Shown here piece after piece: positions 38,230 through 50,793 of a DNA stretch of 64,000 nucleotides (position 1 is the first letter of the stretch; each line of letters opens with the position of its first letter). The DNA lies in assembly GCF_022179125.1 (NCBI RefSeq), contig NZ_BPQG01000036.1, positions 104,194-168,193 of the forward strand, in the 5' to 3' direction. Under the pieces are notes generated by a model that was not told where the DNA came from, searched no databases, and saw only the letters and a list, made by a program, of their open reading frames with translations. Both the position numbers and the translations under genes were made by a program. The DNA comes from Methylobacterium cerastii (GTDB lineage: Bacteria; Pseudomonadota; Alphaproteobacteria; Rhizobiales; Beijerinckiaceae).

Positions 38230-38783
38230 ACGCGGCGGATCGCCAGATGAAACCAGCCGACCGGCCGTCCCGCACGGCGGCGCTGCGCGCGGAACGGACG
38301 GCCGCCCTCGCGCGGCGCGGGGCGACGGCGCGCGCGGCGGCCCCGAGCACGGCCTACCTCGTCTGCGCCTGCGGGACGGAGCGTTTCGGCCTGCCACTCT
38401 CCGGGGTCGCGCGCGTGCTCGCGGCGCGGCCGTGCACGCCGGTGCCGGGCGCCGCCCCCGCGATCCTCGGCCTCGTCGCCCTGTCCGGCCGGATCGTCAG
38501 CGTCGTCGGCCTCGCCCGCGCCCTCGGACGGCCGGGAGCGGAGGTTGCCGCCGGCGGCCACCTCGTCGTCCTTCGCGCCGGCGGGACGCCGACCGCGCTC
38601 GCCGTCGACCGCGTGCTCGGGCTCGCCCATCTCGCCGAGGTCGCAGGCGACGCCGAGGGTGCGGAGGGCGGATTCGGCAGCGATGCGGTTTCGCGCTATG
38701 CCCCGGCCGATCCCGGCCCGTCCGGCCTCGGCGACTTCGTCGTCATCGACCTGCCGCAGCTGCTGCGGCGCACCCTGCCTTGA
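38226..38783 (+). CDS. cheW: second CheW-like scaffold protein (WspD-like position)
   Basis: 185 aa. A basic, Ala-rich N-terminal extension of about 35 residues precedes one CheW domain (YLVCACGTERFGLPLSGVARVL, SVVGLARALG, FVVIDLPQLLRRTLP). GTG start inside the cheR stop. Two CheW genes flanking cheR is the wspB-C-D order. Confidence 0.88.
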   Translation: MNAADRQMKPADRPSRTAALRAERTAALARRGATARAAAPSTAYLVCACGTERFGLPLSGVARVLAARPCTPVPGAAPAILGLVALSGRIVSVVGLARALGRPGAEVAAGGHLVVLRAGGTPTALAVDRVLGLAHLAEVAGDAEGAEGGFGSDAVSRYAPADPGPSGLGDFVVIDLPQLLRRTLP

Positions 38784-38839
38784 GACGCGAGACGCGCGCG
38801 ATCCACGACGCCGCCGCCTGACCCGGAGCATCAGCCGCC

Positions 38840-40513
38840 TTGTCGATCTCCATCGGAAATCGGATCCTCCTCGGCTTCGCCGCCGTCACGGTGGTGCTGG
38901 TCGCCCTCGGCCTCTACGCCATCGGCCAGATCGGGTCGGTCCGCGACGCCACCGACACCATCGTCGCCCGCGACCTCGCGGTTTTGCGCCAGCTCGACAT
39001 CCTCGGCAACCAGACGCGCGACCTCGGCGTGATGCGCCGCAACGCGGTGATCGCCACGCTGATGAAGGCGCAGGGTCGGCCCATGGGCGAGGAGGACGTC
39101 CTCGCCGCCTGGCGCCGCACGGCCGCCTCGACCGAAGGCCTCTTCGCCGACCTGATCCGCGAGGCCGACACCTATCGCAACCGCGCCCTCTCGGTGGACC
39201 GGACGGCGGCCTGGGACCGCCTCCACGCCGTCCTGCGCCAGGCCGTCGAGATCTATCGCCCGTACCGGGACGCCAGCGAGGCACAGCTCGTGGCGGCGCT
39301 CGCCGGCGACGTCGCCAGCGTCGAGGGCCGCAACGCCGAGATCAACCGCGCCTACGAGGCGACCATTGTCGCCGTCGAGCGCACCCGGGTCGCCGTCGAC
39401 GACAGCATCAGCGTCGGCCAGCGCGGGATCGGCGACATCCACGAGCGCTCGCGGCTCTCGATCCTGCTGACGCTGCTCGCCAGCGTCGTGCTGGCCATCC
39501 TCGTCACCATCCTGATCAGCCGCGCGGTGGTGCGCCCGCTCGAAGGCGTGATGGCCTTCGCCGAGAAGGTCGGCGGCGGCGACCTGTCCCAGACGCTGAC
39601 GGTGCGCGGCGGCGACGAGATCAGCCGCCTCGGCCGTGCGCTGAACGGCATGGTGGCGGGCCTGGCCGACCTCTCCCGCACCAACCGCGCCGCGACCTCG
39701 GACCTGAACGCCGCCGCCGCCGAGATCCGCGCCTCGGCGCAGGAGCAGGCGGCCTCCGTCGAGGAGCAGTTCGCCGCGGTGCAGGAGACGGCGGCGACGG
39801 TGGACGAGATCACCCATTCGGGCGCCCAGATCACGAAGCGGGCCGGCGAGGTGATCGCCACCGCACAGGCCACCGCCCAGACCTCGCGCCAGGGCCTGCG
39901 GGCGGTGGCCGACACCGCCAAGGCCATGGACGCGATCCGCGAGCAGGCGGAGGCGGTGGCCGGCAACATCGTAGCCCTGTCGGAGAAGACCCAGACGATC
40001 GGCGACATCATCGAGACGGTCAACGACATCTCGGAGCGCACCCACCTGCTGGCGCTCAACGCCGCGATCGAGGCGGCGGCGGCCGGCGAGAGCGGGCGCA
40101 GCTTCGCGGTGGTGGCCTCGGAGATGAAGCTGCTGGCCGACCAGGCCAAGGCGGCGACCACCCAGGTGCGCGGCATCCTCTCGGAGATCCAGCGCGGCAT
40201 CAACACCTCGGTGATGCTGACCGAGGAGGCGGTGAAGCGCGCCGCCACCGGCAAGTCGCGCTCCGACACGACACAGCGGACGATCGAGGAGATCACGGCG
40301 CGCGTCGAGGAGAACGTCCAGACCTTCCAGCAGATCGTGGCCTCCACCAACCAGCAGCAGCTCGGCATCGAGCAGGTGATGGGCGCGCTCCAGAACATCC
40401 GGCAGGCGAGCCAGCAGACGGCCGCCGGCACCCGCGAGGTCGAGGCCGCCTCGGCCAACCTCACGGAACTGGCCGGCGCGCTGATGGCGCTCGCCGAGCG
40501 CTACCGGCATTGA
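38840..40513 (+). CDS. methyl-accepting chemotaxis protein (WspA-like)
   Basis: 557 aa, with a TTG start. Transmembrane helix 1 at 8-30, a periplasmic four-helix-bundle region (about 31-205), helix 2 at 207-227, HAMP (228-280), and the cytoplasmic coiled-coil signalling domain with the conserved hairpin tip (ERTHLLALNAAIEAAAAGE) and Gln/Glu-rich methylation stretches. The C-terminus (ALAERYRH) lacks the NWETF-type pentapeptide. It is the receptor of this operon and, as for WspA, might respond to surface or envelope signals, which is inference from gene order. Confidence 0.9.
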   Translation: MSISIGNRILLGFAAVTVVLVALGLYAIGQIGSVRDATDTIVARDLAVLRQLDILGNQTRDLGVMRRNAVIATLMKAQGRPMGEEDVLAAWRRTAASTEGLFADLIREADTYRNRALSVDRTAAWDRLHAVLRQAVEIYRPYRDASEAQLVAALAGDVASVEGRNAEINRAYEATIVAVERTRVAVDDSISVGQRGIGDIHERSRLSILLTLLASVVLAILVTILISRAVVRPLEGVMAFAEKVGGGDLSQTLTVRGGDEISRLGRALNGMVAGLADLSRTNRAATSDLNAAAAEIRASAQEQAASVEEQFAAVQETAATVDEITHSGAQITKRAGEVIATAQATAQTSRQGLRAVADTAKAMDAIREQAEAVAGNIVALSEKTQTIGDIIETVNDISERTHLLALNAAIEAAAAGESGRSFAVVASEMKLLADQAKAATTQVRGILSEIQRGINTSVMLTEEAVKRAATGKSRSDTTQRTIEEITARVEENVQTFQQIVASTNQQQLGIEQVMGALQNIRQASQQTAAGTREVEAASANLTELAGALMALAERYRH

Positions 40514-40529
40514 TCGGCCGCAGGGCGCC

Positions 40530-42869
40530 GTGACCGACATCCGCCAGCTTCTGCTCGCGGCCTTCGAGGTCGAGCACCGCGAGCACATCGACGCGATCCG
40601 CGCGGCCTTGGGGGCCGAGGGCACCGGCCGTGCGCCCGACTGGAACGACATCTTCCGCCGGGCGCACAGTCTCAAGGGGGCGTCCCGGGCCGTCGACCTG
40701 CCGCCGGTCGAGGCGGTGGCGCACCGGCTCGAAAGCCTGTTCGAGCAGGTCTCGGCCGGCGCCCCCCTCGATCGCGAGGCCCGCAACGCGACCCACCTCG
40801 CGCTCGACCGGATCGAAGCCTACGTCGCCGGGATGAAGGCCGACCCGGATCTCGCGATGCCGGACGACGCCATCGCAGCCCTCGACCGCTGCCTGGAGGG
40901 AGCCCGGCCGGCGAACGACGCCGAAACCCCGACGGCCGAGGCGGAACCGCCGGATCAGCCCGCACCGGTGCCGACGATCGAGGCGGCTCCTGCCCCGGCC
41001 GTGGCTCCGGCCTCGCCCCCTGTCTCCCCACCGCCCGCCGTCGAGCCGTCGCCCGAAGCCGGGTCGGCGCTGCTGCGCGTTCCGGCCGACGCGGTCGAGG
41101 CGCTGACCCGCGCGAACCACGAGCTCGCGACCACCCTTAGTGCCGGCGCCGCGATCTCGGACGGGCTCGTGCGGCTCGCCCGCCTGTCCGAGGACCTGCG
41201 GCGGCAGGCCGAGGCGTCGTTCGCCCGCGGCGCCGTGGCCGGGCTCGTCCGCCTCGCGCGGCAGGAGACCGGGGCCGACGACGCCGTCGACCTCGCGGTG
41301 GAGGCCGTCCGCACCGAGATGCGCGCGGTCGAGGCGAGCCTCGCCGTGCTGGCGCGGGACGCCGCCGACCTGTCGCGCCGGCAGGCGGCGGCCGCCGGCT
41401 CCGTCGAGGGCGCGGCCGCCCGCGTCGGGCTGCAGGCCGAGCGCCTCGCCCTGGTGCCGGCCGAGACGGTGTTCGGCAGCTTCCCGCGCTCGCTGCGCGA
41501 GACCGCCCGCGAGCAGGGCCGCGAGATCGACCTCACTGTCCGCGGCCTCGACCTTCCCGTCGACCGCGGCATGCTGCAGGCCCTCAAGGATCCGGTGCTG
41601 CACGCCCTGCGCAACGCCCTGAGCCACGGCGCGGAACCGCTCGCGGTCCGGCGGGCGGCGGGCAAGCCCGACGCGGCCGCGATCCTGTTCGAGGTCGCGA
41701 TCCGCGGCGGCCGCCTCGTCGTGTCTGTGGCCGACGACGGGCCGGGTCCCGACCTCGCCGCGATCGAGGCGACGGCGCGCCGCCGCGGCCTGCTCCGGCC
41801 CGAGGACCCGGCCGACGCGCAGACGCTCCTGGCCCTGGTGTTCGAGCCGGGCTTCTCGACCGCCGGAGCGGTGGACGCCCTGTCCGGTCGCGGCTTCGGC
41901 CTCTCGGTGGTCGCCGACGCCGCCCGCGCGCTGCAGGGCGTCGTCCGGCTCGAAGCCCGCGAGCCCTGGGGCAGCGTCCTCACGATCGCCGCACCGCTCT
42001 CGGCGGCACGCCGCGCGATGCTCCTCGTCGAGGCGGGCGGGGCGACCTATGCGCTGCCCGGAGCCGCGGTGGAGCGCCTGCTGCGACTCCACCAGTCCAC
42101 CCTGCCCCGGGCGATGGGCCGCCCGGTGCTGCGGGTCCCGAACCCCTCCGGTACCGAGGAGACCTTCCCGATCGTCGCGCTGGGTGAGATCCTCGGCGGC
42201 GGCGCGTCCGCGAGCCCGCACCTCACCGCGATCCTGGTGCGGGCCGGCGGGCGCCGGTTCGCGCTGTCCGTCGACGCGCTCCGCGACGTGCGCACGCTCC
42301 TCGTGCTGCCGGCCCCGCCGGTCGGCGGCGATTCCGGCCTCGTCGCCGGCACCGTCGTGCTGCCCGGCGACGTGCCGGCCCTGGTGCTCGATCCCGACGG
42401 GCTCGCCGCCCGGGCGGGCCTCGTCGGCGCGGCGGCGTCGCCGGTCGACTCCGCCGCAGGACCCGGCGGAACGTTGGGGGAGGCGCCACGTTCGAAACAC
42501 CGCGCGACCATTCTCGTCGTCGATGACTCGATCACCACCCGCACCTTGGAGAAGGGCATCTTGGAAGCCGCCGGCTATCGCGTGGTCGTGTGCGTCGACG
42601 GGCAGGACGCCCTCGACCGCCTGCACGCCGACATCGAGGTCTTCGACCTCGTGCTCGCCGACGTGGAGATGCCGCGGCTCGACGGCTTCGGCCTGCTCGG
42701 CGCGATCCGTGCCGAGAGCCGGTTCGCACGCCTGCCGGTGGTGCTGATGACCTCGCGCGGCGACGCGGCCGACGTCGCCCGCGGCCTCGATCTCGGCGCC
42801 GACGCCTACCTGACCAAGCAGAAGTTCGACCAGCGCCAGCTCCTCGACACGATCGGGCAGCTGCTGTGA
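40530..42869 (+). CDS. cheA: CheA histidine kinase-REC hybrid (WspE-like)
   Basis: 779 aa. HPT domain (1-110; His46 in RRAHSLKGASR), Pro-rich linker (about 130-170) in place of a CheY-binding P2 domain, dimerisation helices, HATPase (about 330-500: ALRNALSHGAEP, DDGPGPD, GRGFGLSVV), CheW-like domain (about 500-640), and a C-terminal receiver (about 650-779; Asp711 in LVLADVEMPRLDG, Lys in TKQK). GTG start at 40530. The fused receiver is the hallmark of Wsp-type and other non-flagellar systems. Confidence 0.93.
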   Translation: MTDIRQLLLAAFEVEHREHIDAIRAALGAEGTGRAPDWNDIFRRAHSLKGASRAVDLPPVEAVAHRLESLFEQVSAGAPLDREARNATHLALDRIEAYVAGMKADPDLAMPDDAIAALDRCLEGARPANDAETPTAEAEPPDQPAPVPTIEAAPAPAVAPASPPVSPPPAVEPSPEAGSALLRVPADAVEALTRANHELATTLSAGAAISDGLVRLARLSEDLRRQAEASFARGAVAGLVRLARQETGADDAVDLAVEAVRTEMRAVEASLAVLARDAADLSRRQAAAAGSVEGAAARVGLQAERLALVPAETVFGSFPRSLRETAREQGREIDLTVRGLDLPVDRGMLQALKDPVLHALRNALSHGAEPLAVRRAAGKPDAAAILFEVAIRGGRLVVSVADDGPGPDLAAIEATARRRGLLRPEDPADAQTLLALVFEPGFSTAGAVDALSGRGFGLSVVADAARALQGVVRLEAREPWGSVLTIAAPLSAARRAMLLVEAGGATYALPGAAVERLLRLHQSTLPRAMGRPVLRVPNPSGTEETFPIVALGEILGGGASASPHLTAILVRAGGRRFALSVDALRDVRTLLVLPAPPVGGDSGLVAGTVVLPGDVPALVLDPDGLAARAGLVGAAASPVDSAAGPGGTLGEAPRSKHRATILVVDDSITTRTLEKGILEAAGYRVVVCVDGQDALDRLHADIEVFDLVLADVEMPRLDGFGLLGAIRAESRFARLPVVLMTSRGDAADVARGLDLGADAYLTKQKFDQRQLLDTIGQLL

Positions 42870-43962
42870 GCGATCCGGTCCGCGTCATGCTCGTCGAGGA
42901 CAGCTTGGTGGTGCGCGAGCTGCTGCGCCACATCCTCTCGCGCGATCCGCGCCTGGCCTGCGTCGCCGCCGTCGCGTCGGGGGAGGAGGCCCTGTCCGCG
43001 ATCGACAGCGTCCGGCCCGACGTGATCTCGATGGACATCCGGCTGCCCGGCATCGACGGGCTGGAGACCACCCGTCGCATCATGTCCGAGCACCCGACGC
43101 CGATCGTGGTGATCGCCGACGCGGTCGAGGATTCCTCGCTGCGCATCTCGATGAACGCCCTGCGGGCCGGCGCGCTCTCGGTGGTCGAGAAGCCGGTGGC
43201 GACGACCCATGCCGGCTATGACGCGGTGGCCGGCGAGATCTGCACGCAACTGCGCATCATGGCGCAGGTCCCGGTGATCCGCCGCCGCCCGATCGGCACC
43301 GAATGGCTCGGGCGCAGCCCGGCGACGGCGATACTCGCGTCCGCGGCGTCCCTGCCGCCGACGGTGCTGGCGATCGCCGCCTCGACCGGCGGCCCGCCGG
43401 CCCTCGCCCGGGTGATCGGCGCCCTGCCCGAGACGTTCCCGCTGCCGGTGCTGGTCGTCCAGCATATGGGTGCGGCCTTCATGGACGGGTTCGCGAGCTG
43501 GCTCGACGGCGTCGTTCCGATGCCCGTCTCGGTCGCCCGCGACGGCGAGCGGGCCGAGCCCGGCCGGGTCTACGTCGCGCCGGGCGACCGGCACCTCGAA
43601 TACGGGCCCGGCCGGACCTTGCGCCTCCTCGACAGCCTGCCGGTCTCGGGCCAGCGTCCGGCGGCGACCGTGCTGTTCCGCTCCGTCGCGCGTCAGGCCG
43701 GCGCCTCGGGGCTCGGCGTGCTGCTCACCGGCATGGGCGAGGACGGGGCGCTCGGCCTCCTCGACATGCACGCCGCCGGCGCGCAGACGGTGGCCGAGCA
43801 CGAGAGCACCGCCGTGGTCTACGGCATGCCGGCGGCGGCCGTGCGCCTCAAGGCCGCCCGCGCGGTCCTGCCCCTCGACCGCATCGCCGCCCACCTCTTG
43901 CGGCTCGCCATGCCTCCTGCCATGCCCGCCACCTCGCCCGGCGCCTGGCCGGACCGGCCAGC

Positions 43963-43966
<4 letters not shown>
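42866..43966 (+). CDS. cheB: CheB methylesterase with receiver domain (WspF-like)
   Basis: 366 aa. Receiver with phospho-Asp57 (SMDIRLPGIDG) and CheB methylesterase domain with triad Ser173 (AASTGGPP), His200 (VVQHM) and Asp293 (GMGEDGA). It removes methyl groups from receptor Glu residues for adaptation. GTG start overlaps the cheA stop. Its stop overlaps the next gene's start. Confidence 0.94.
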
Positions 43967-45692
<1,726 letters not shown>

Positions 45693-45696
<4 letters not shown>

Positions 45697-47558
45697 CCAG
45701 AGGCACGATCCTGGCCGTCGACGACGAGCCGGACATCCTGATCGCCCTCGAGGACCTGTTCGAGGACACCTACCGTGTCGTCACCACGACGAAGCCCGCG
45801 GACGCCCTCGCCATCCTGCGCGACGACCCCGACATCGCCGTCGTCCTCTCCGACCAGCGCATGCCGGGCATGGCCGGCGACGCGATGCTCTCCGAGATGC
45901 GCGGCTTCCACGAGGCCCAGGCGATCCTACTCACGGGATACGCCGACATCTCCGCCGTGATCGGCGCGCTGAACCGGGGCGGCATCAGCGGCTACGTCGC
46001 CAAGCCCTGGGACGCGGACCTGCTGCGCGGCACCGTGCGCAACGCCTTCGAGCGGCATGCCCTCGGGCGCGAGCTCGCCACCGAGCGGGCCCTGCTGCGC
46101 GGCCTCCTCGACCATTCCGACGACGCGATCTCGTTCAAGGACGCGGAGGGGCGCTTCCTGCGCCTCAACGCGCGGAAGGCCGCGCTCCTCGGCCTCGACG
46201 TGGCGACCTGCCTCGGCCGGAGCGAGGCCGAGCTGGCCGTCGCCCGCGCCGACGAGAGCGCCGAGGCCGACGCCGCCGCGATCCGCTCGGGCGAGGTCGG
46301 CGACGTGGTGTCGGCGGAAGGGCCGCTCGGCGCCGAACGCTGGAGCCACGTGGTCCGCGTGCCGATCCGCGGGCCGGCCGGCGGGGTCGCGCATCTTGCC
46401 ACCATCGAGCGGGACATCACCGAGCAGAAGGGGTTCGAGGCGCGCCTGCGCCAGTCGGACAAGATGCAGGCGCTCGGGACCCTGGCCGGCGGCATCGCGC
46501 ACGACTTCAACAACCTGCTAACCGCGATCCTCGGCAGCCTCGAACTCGCCGCCCCCAAGGTGCAGGAGCAGCCGCGCGTGCTGCGCTTGATCGAGAACGC
46601 CCGGGGTGCGGCCGAGCGCGGTGCCTCGCTGACCAAGCGCCTGCTGAGCTTCAGCCGCGCCAACGACCTGCGCGCCCGGCCCACCGACGTGAACGCCCTG
46701 GTCGAGGGCATGTCGGCACTGCTCTCTCGCAGCCTCGGCGGCCTCGTCGCGGTCGAGACCCGTCTCGGCGCCGACCTTGGCCCCGCCCAGGTCGACCCGG
46801 ACCAGCTCGAGCTCGCGATCCTGAACCTCTGCATCAACGCCCGCGACGCCATGCGCGAGGGCGGCACCATCGTCGTCGAGACCGAGGCCCTGACGATCGA
46901 GGACGACCCTGACCTGAGCCCGGGCGCGTATGTCGGCGTGTCCGTGAGCGATTCCGGCGAGGGCATACCGCCCGAGATCCTGGCGCGGGTCTGCGAGCCG
47001 TTCTTCACCACCAAGGCCGTCGGCCAGGGCACCGGCCTCGGCCTCGCGATGGTGTTCGGCCTCGCCCAGCAATCGCACGGCCGCCTGCGGATCGAGAGCC
47101 GCGTCGGGCACGGGACCCGCGTCGACCTCGCCCTGCCGGAGGCCTCGGCTTTCGTGGCGGCCGAGGAAGCCGACACCGCGAGTGCGCCGGTCGCCGCGCG
47201 GGCGGCCGCGATCCTGGTGGTGGACGACGACGCCGAGGTCCGCCACGTCACGGCATCGTTCCTCAACGGCTTCGGCTACGACGAGATCGAGGCCGCGGAC
47301 GGGGCGGCCGCGCTCGCGTTGATGGAGCAGCGCCGCTTCGACCTCGTCGTCGCAGACCTGGCGATGCCCGGCATGACCGGCGTCGAGCTCGCCGCGGAAG
47401 TCCGCAGCCGCTGGTCCGAGGTTCCGGTGCTGATCGTGACCGGGCATGCCGAGGCGGTCGAGATCCCGCACGACCTGCCGGTGCTGACGAAGCCGTTCCA
47501 GTCGGCCGAGCTCGCCCGCCGGGTCTCGTCCCTGCTCGGCGACGGCCCCGGCGCCTGA
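45693..47558 (+). CDS. hybrid histidine kinase (REC-PAS-HisKA-HATPase-REC)
   Basis: 621 aa. N-terminal receiver (Asp54 in LSDQRMPGM), PAS (about 132-245, FKDAEGRFLRLNARKAALLGL), HisKA with His270 (GGIAHDFNNLLTAILG), HATPase (CINARDAMREG, DSGEGIPPE, GTGLGLAMVFG), then a C-terminal receiver with Asp555 (ADLAMPGMTG). The DFNN His box is typical of the FixL-like and hybrid kinases in alphaproteobacteria. Last gene of the operon, followed by the terminator at 47581-47606. No DNA-binding or GGDEF output domain. Confidence 0.9.
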
Positions 47559-47580
47559 GGGAAGCACTAAACCCGAAACG

Positions 47581-47606
47581 AAAAAGGCGGCCTGAAGGCC
47601 GCCTTT
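47581..47606. terminator. two-way terminator between the chemosensory and ribosomal operons
   Basis: A 10-bp stem (AAAGGCGGCC / GGCCGCCTTT) with a TGAA loop. On the minus strand it is followed by TT after the stem TTT (five T residues), which suits the end of the rplQ transcript; on the plus strand the TTT is part of the stem. Confidence 0.85.
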
Positions 47607-47634
47607 CGATCGATCTTGACTGAGATGCCGCCGA

Positions 47635-48051
47635 TCAGGCCGCTTCGCTCTCGCCGCCCAGCACAGGGCCGGAATCCTTGCCGCGGGCCGTCACGTCGCG
47701 ATCGACGAACTCGATCACGGCGAGCGGGGCGTTGTCGCCCTTGCGGAAGCCAGCCTTCATGATGCGGCAGTAGCCGCCTGGACGGGCGGTGTAGCGCGGG
47801 CCCAGCACCGTGAAGAGCTTCTTCACCATGTCGTGGTCGCGGATCTGCGACATCGCCAGACGGCGGGTGTGGACGCTGTCGATGCGGCCGAGCGAGATCA
47901 GCTTCTCGATGACCGGACGCAGGTCCTTGGCCTTCGGGAGCGTGGTGATGATCTGCTCGTGCTTGATCAGCGCGGCGGACATGTTGGCGAACATCGCCTT
48001 GCGGTGCTCGGTGGTGCGGTTGAAACGACGACCGCGAAATCCGTGACGCAT
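47635..48051 (-). CDS. rplQ: 50S ribosomal protein L17
   Basis: 138 aa. [17 protein letters not shown] and the [12 protein letters not shown] middle are standard L17, which binds 23S rRNA at the exit-tunnel region. Acidic C-terminal extension (VLGGESEAA) is typical of alphaproteobacteria. Last gene of the ribosomal operon, 168 nt after rpoA. Confidence 0.97.
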   Translation of the reverse strand: MRHGFRGRRFNRTTEHRKAMFANMSAALIKHEQIITTLPKAKDLRPVIEKLISLGRIDSVHTRRLAMSQIRDHDMVKKLFTVLGPRYTARPGGYCRIMKAGFRKGDNAPLAVIEFVDRDVTARGKDSGPVLGGESEAA

Positions 48052-48219
48052 GTGCTTGGCCCTTCTTTATGTCTCCGGCCGCCGTGCCACGGTACGGCCG
48101 GATGCCCCGTGAGCGGGGCGTCTTCGTTGGTCCGCATGACCCCGCGGCGGGATTCTTTTTTTCGACGGTCCTGACCCGGCGGCGACACACCGCCGGCTTG
48201 GGACCGAACCGGCTTCGGT

Positions 48220-49239
48220 TCAGTAGTGCTCTTCGAAGCGCTTGGCGAGATCCTCGATGTTCTCCGGCGGCCAGCCGGGGATGTCCATCCCGAGGTGCAG
48301 GCCCATGCCGGCGAGCACTTCCTTGATCTCGTTGAGCGACTTGCGGCCGAAGTTCGGGGTGCGCAGCATCTCGCCCTCCGACTTCTGGATGAGGTCGCCG
48401 ATGTAGACGATGTTGTCGTTCTTCAGGCAGTTCGCCGAACGGACCGAGAGCTCCAGCTCGTCGACCTTCTTGAGCAAAGCCGGGTTGAAGGGCAGCTGCG
48501 GCGCGAGCGGGGCGGCCTCCTCCTTGCGGGGATCCTCGAAGTTCACGAACACCTGGAGCTGGTCCTGGATGATGCGCGCGGCGTAGGCGAGCGCATCCTC
48601 CGGCGACACCGCGCCGTTGGTCTCGACCGTCATCGTCAGCTTGTCCTTGTCGAGATCCTGGCCCTCGCGGGTGGTCTCGATGCGATAGCTGACCTTGGTC
48701 ACCGGCGAGAACAGCGCGTCCACCGGGATCAGGCCGATCGGCGCGTCTTCGGGGCGGTTCTGCTCGGCCGGAACGTAGCCCTTCCCGGTGGCGACGGTGA
48801 ACTCCATCCGGATCTCGGCGCCGTCGTCGAGCGTGCAGATCACGAGGTCGGGGTTCAGGATCTGGATGTCGCCGACCGTGCCGATGTCGCCGGCGGTGAC
48901 GAGGCCGGGGCCGGTCTTGCGCAGGGTCATGCGCTTCGGGGCGTCGGTCTGCGAACGGATGGCGATCGTCTTGATGTTCAGGACGATGTCCGTGACGTCC
49001 TCGCGGACGCCCGGGATCGAGGAGAACTCGTGCAGCACGCCGTCGATCTGGACCGAGGTCACGGCCGCGCCCTGGAGGGACGACAGCAGCACCCGGCGCA
49101 GGGAGTTGCCGAGCGTCGTGCCGAAGCCGCGCTCCAACGGCTCGGCGACGACGGTGGCGACCCGCTTCGGGTCGTCGCCGGTCGAGACCTGCAGCTTGTT
49201 GGGCTTGATCAGCTCTTGCCAGTTCTTCTGAATGACCAC
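48220..49239 (-). CDS. rpoA: RNA polymerase alpha subunit
   Basis: 339 aa. N-terminal domain (assembly; [20 protein letters not shown]), flexible linker near 235-255, and C-terminal domain ([19 protein letters not shown]) that touches activators and UP elements. Standard length. Preceded by an inserted metallo-beta-lactamase-fold gene. Confidence 0.98.
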   Translation of the reverse strand: MVIQKNWQELIKPNKLQVSTGDDPKRVATVVAEPLERGFGTTLGNSLRRVLLSSLQGAAVTSVQIDGVLHEFSSIPGVREDVTDIVLNIKTIAIRSQTDAPKRMTLRKTGPGLVTAGDIGTVGDIQILNPDLVICTLDDGAEIRMEFTVATGKGYVPAEQNRPEDAPIGLIPVDALFSPVTKVSYRIETTREGQDLDKDKLTMTVETNGAVSPEDALAYAARIIQDQLQVFVNFEDPRKEEAAPLAPQLPFNPALLKKVDELELSVRSANCLKNDNIVYIGDLIQKSEGEMLRTPNFGRKSLNEIKEVLAGMGLHLGMDIPGWPPENIEDLAKRFEEHY

Positions 49240-49344
49240 GATCCTACCTCTCCTGACGCACGAGCCCGCGACGTCCGGGTCCGCGCTTCGGCCGAACGAT
49301 GCTGCCCCCAGCCCCGGTCGGTCCCTAAAATGATGGCTCCGGGC

Positions 49345-50217
49345 CTACGCCTCGTCGGCGACCCAGAGCTCCGGCACGAACCGGTATCCATCCCCGTCCC
49401 GCGCCACGAAGCCGACGGCCGGGAATTCGAGATGCGAGCCGGCGATGCGGGTGCCGTCGGCCGCGAGATCCGCAAGGATCGCCGTGCGCGTCGCCCGCGC
49501 CTGGTCGCCGTCGACATCGAAGCCGACGCCCGCCTCCGGTTGCTTGAACTGGATCGCGGGCAGGTGCACCACATCCGTGAACACCAGCAGCGACTTGTCC
49601 CCCGAAACGATCCGGAAGCCGCAATGGCCCGGCGTATGGCCGGGCAGGTGGACCGCCGTGATCCCCGGCAGCACCTCGCCGCCGGACTGCTCGCGCATCC
49701 GGCCGGCATAGGGTGCCAGGGCCTTGCGCGCGTTCTCGAAATACGGCTTGGCCCCGTCCGGCGCGGCGGCGAGCGCCGCGTCGGGGAGCCAGTGCTTCGC
49801 CTCGTCCGAATGCAGCACGATCTCCGCGTTCGGGTAGGCGGCCTTCCCGCCGGCGAGCAGGCCGCCGACGTGGTCGGGATGACAATGCGTGACGAGGATC
49901 GTCTCGATCTCGTCGGGGCTCACGCCGGCGACGGCGAGCGCCTCGGACACGCGGCCCATGGTCGGCGGACCGAACGCGCCATAGCCCGTGTCGATCATCA
50001 CCGGCTTGCGGCCGGGGCCGGTGACGAGGAACGCGTTGAGCGTCACCCGCGGCGCTTCGGTACGGAAGCCGGCCCGCTGCAGCGCGCCGGCCTCGTCCTT
50101 CGAGATACCCGTGACGAGATCGAGGGATCCCTGGAACCACCCGTCGTTGAGCACGGTGACCGTGAGGTCGCCGACGCCCCAGCGCTTGACGCCCGGAAGG
50201 ATCTTCGAATTCGCCAC
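49345..50217 (-). CDS. MBL-fold metallohydrolase inserted between rpsK and rpoA
   Basis: 290 aa. Two-metal site motif THCHPDHVGG (HxHxDH), His in LPGHTPGH, Asp in VFTDVV, and a final GSHLEF. This is the quorum-quenching lactonase or glyoxalase II-like branch of the superfamily; VLLFTD-type spacing resembles AHL lactonases and other esterases, the substrate is not clear. GTG start at 50215-50217, only 17 nt after the rpsK stop, so it is likely co-transcribed with ribosomal genes. Not a usual member of the alpha operon. No signal peptide. Confidence 0.88.
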   Translation of the reverse strand: MANSKILPGVKRWGVGDLTVTVLNDGWFQGSLDLVTGISKDEAGALQRAGFRTEAPRVTLNAFLVTGPGRKPVMIDTGYGAFGPPTMGRVSEALAVAGVSPDEIETILVTHCHPDHVGGLLAGGKAAYPNAEIVLHSDEAKHWLPDAALAAAPDGAKPYFENARKALAPYAGRMREQSGGEVLPGITAVHLPGHTPGHCGFRIVSGDKSLLVFTDVVHLPAIQFKQPEAGVGFDVDGDQARATRTAILADLAADGTRIAGSHLEFPAVGFVARDGDGYRFVPELWVADEA

Positions 50218-50234
50218 GTGTGTCTCCGGCCTCC

Positions 50235-50624
50235 TCAGACGCGCCGACGCTTGCGCGGACGGCAACCGTTGTGCGGGATCGAGGTGACGTCGCGGATCGA
50301 GGTCACGGTGAAGCCCGCGGCCTGGAGGGCGCGGAGCGCCGACTCGCGGCCCGAACCGGGGCCGGAAACCTCGACCTCGAGGGTGCGCATGCCGTGCTCG
50401 GCGGCCTTGCGGGCGGCGTCCTCGGCGGCGACCTGCGCGGCGTAGGGGGTCGACTTCCGCGAGCCCTTGAAGCCCATGGCGCCCGAGGAGGACCACGAGA
50501 TCGTGTTGCCCTGCGCGTCGGTGATGGTGATCATCGTGTTGTTGAACGAGGCGGCGACGTGCGCCACGCCCGAGACGATGTTCTTGCGTTCGCGCCGGCG
50601 GACGCGGGTCGGTTCCTTGGCCAT
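50235..50624 (-). CDS. rpsK: 30S ribosomal protein S11
   Basis: 129 aa with the S11 core [16 protein letters not shown] and C-terminal [11 protein letters not shown]. Binds 16S rRNA platform near the mRNA exit. 169 nt after rpsM, 17 nt before the MBL gene. Confidence 0.98.
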   Translation of the reverse strand: MAKEPTRVRRRERKNIVSGVAHVAASFNNTMITITDAQGNTISWSSSGAMGFKGSRKSTPYAAQVAAEDAARKAAEHGMRTLEVEVSGPGSGRESALRALQAAGFTVTSIRDVTSIPHNGCRPRKRRRV

Positions 50625-50793
50625 CTGTGTCTCTCGTCCTTCAAGCGCACCCGTAATTCCAGGTGCTCGGGATGTTTTGGAGTTCAGCCGGGGCGCCTGC
50701 GGAGCACCGACCCGTCACGCCGGCATCCGATCGGGGACGCGCGGCACGATGAAACGGGGGCAGCGCGGCGCGCTGCCTCCGAATGTCGAAAAC

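Noticed and set aside
48226-50445. 739-codon plus-strand open frame across rpoA, the MBL gene and rpsK
   Set aside because: It spans three real minus-strand genes and their gaps, has no domain and reflects third-position GC bias.
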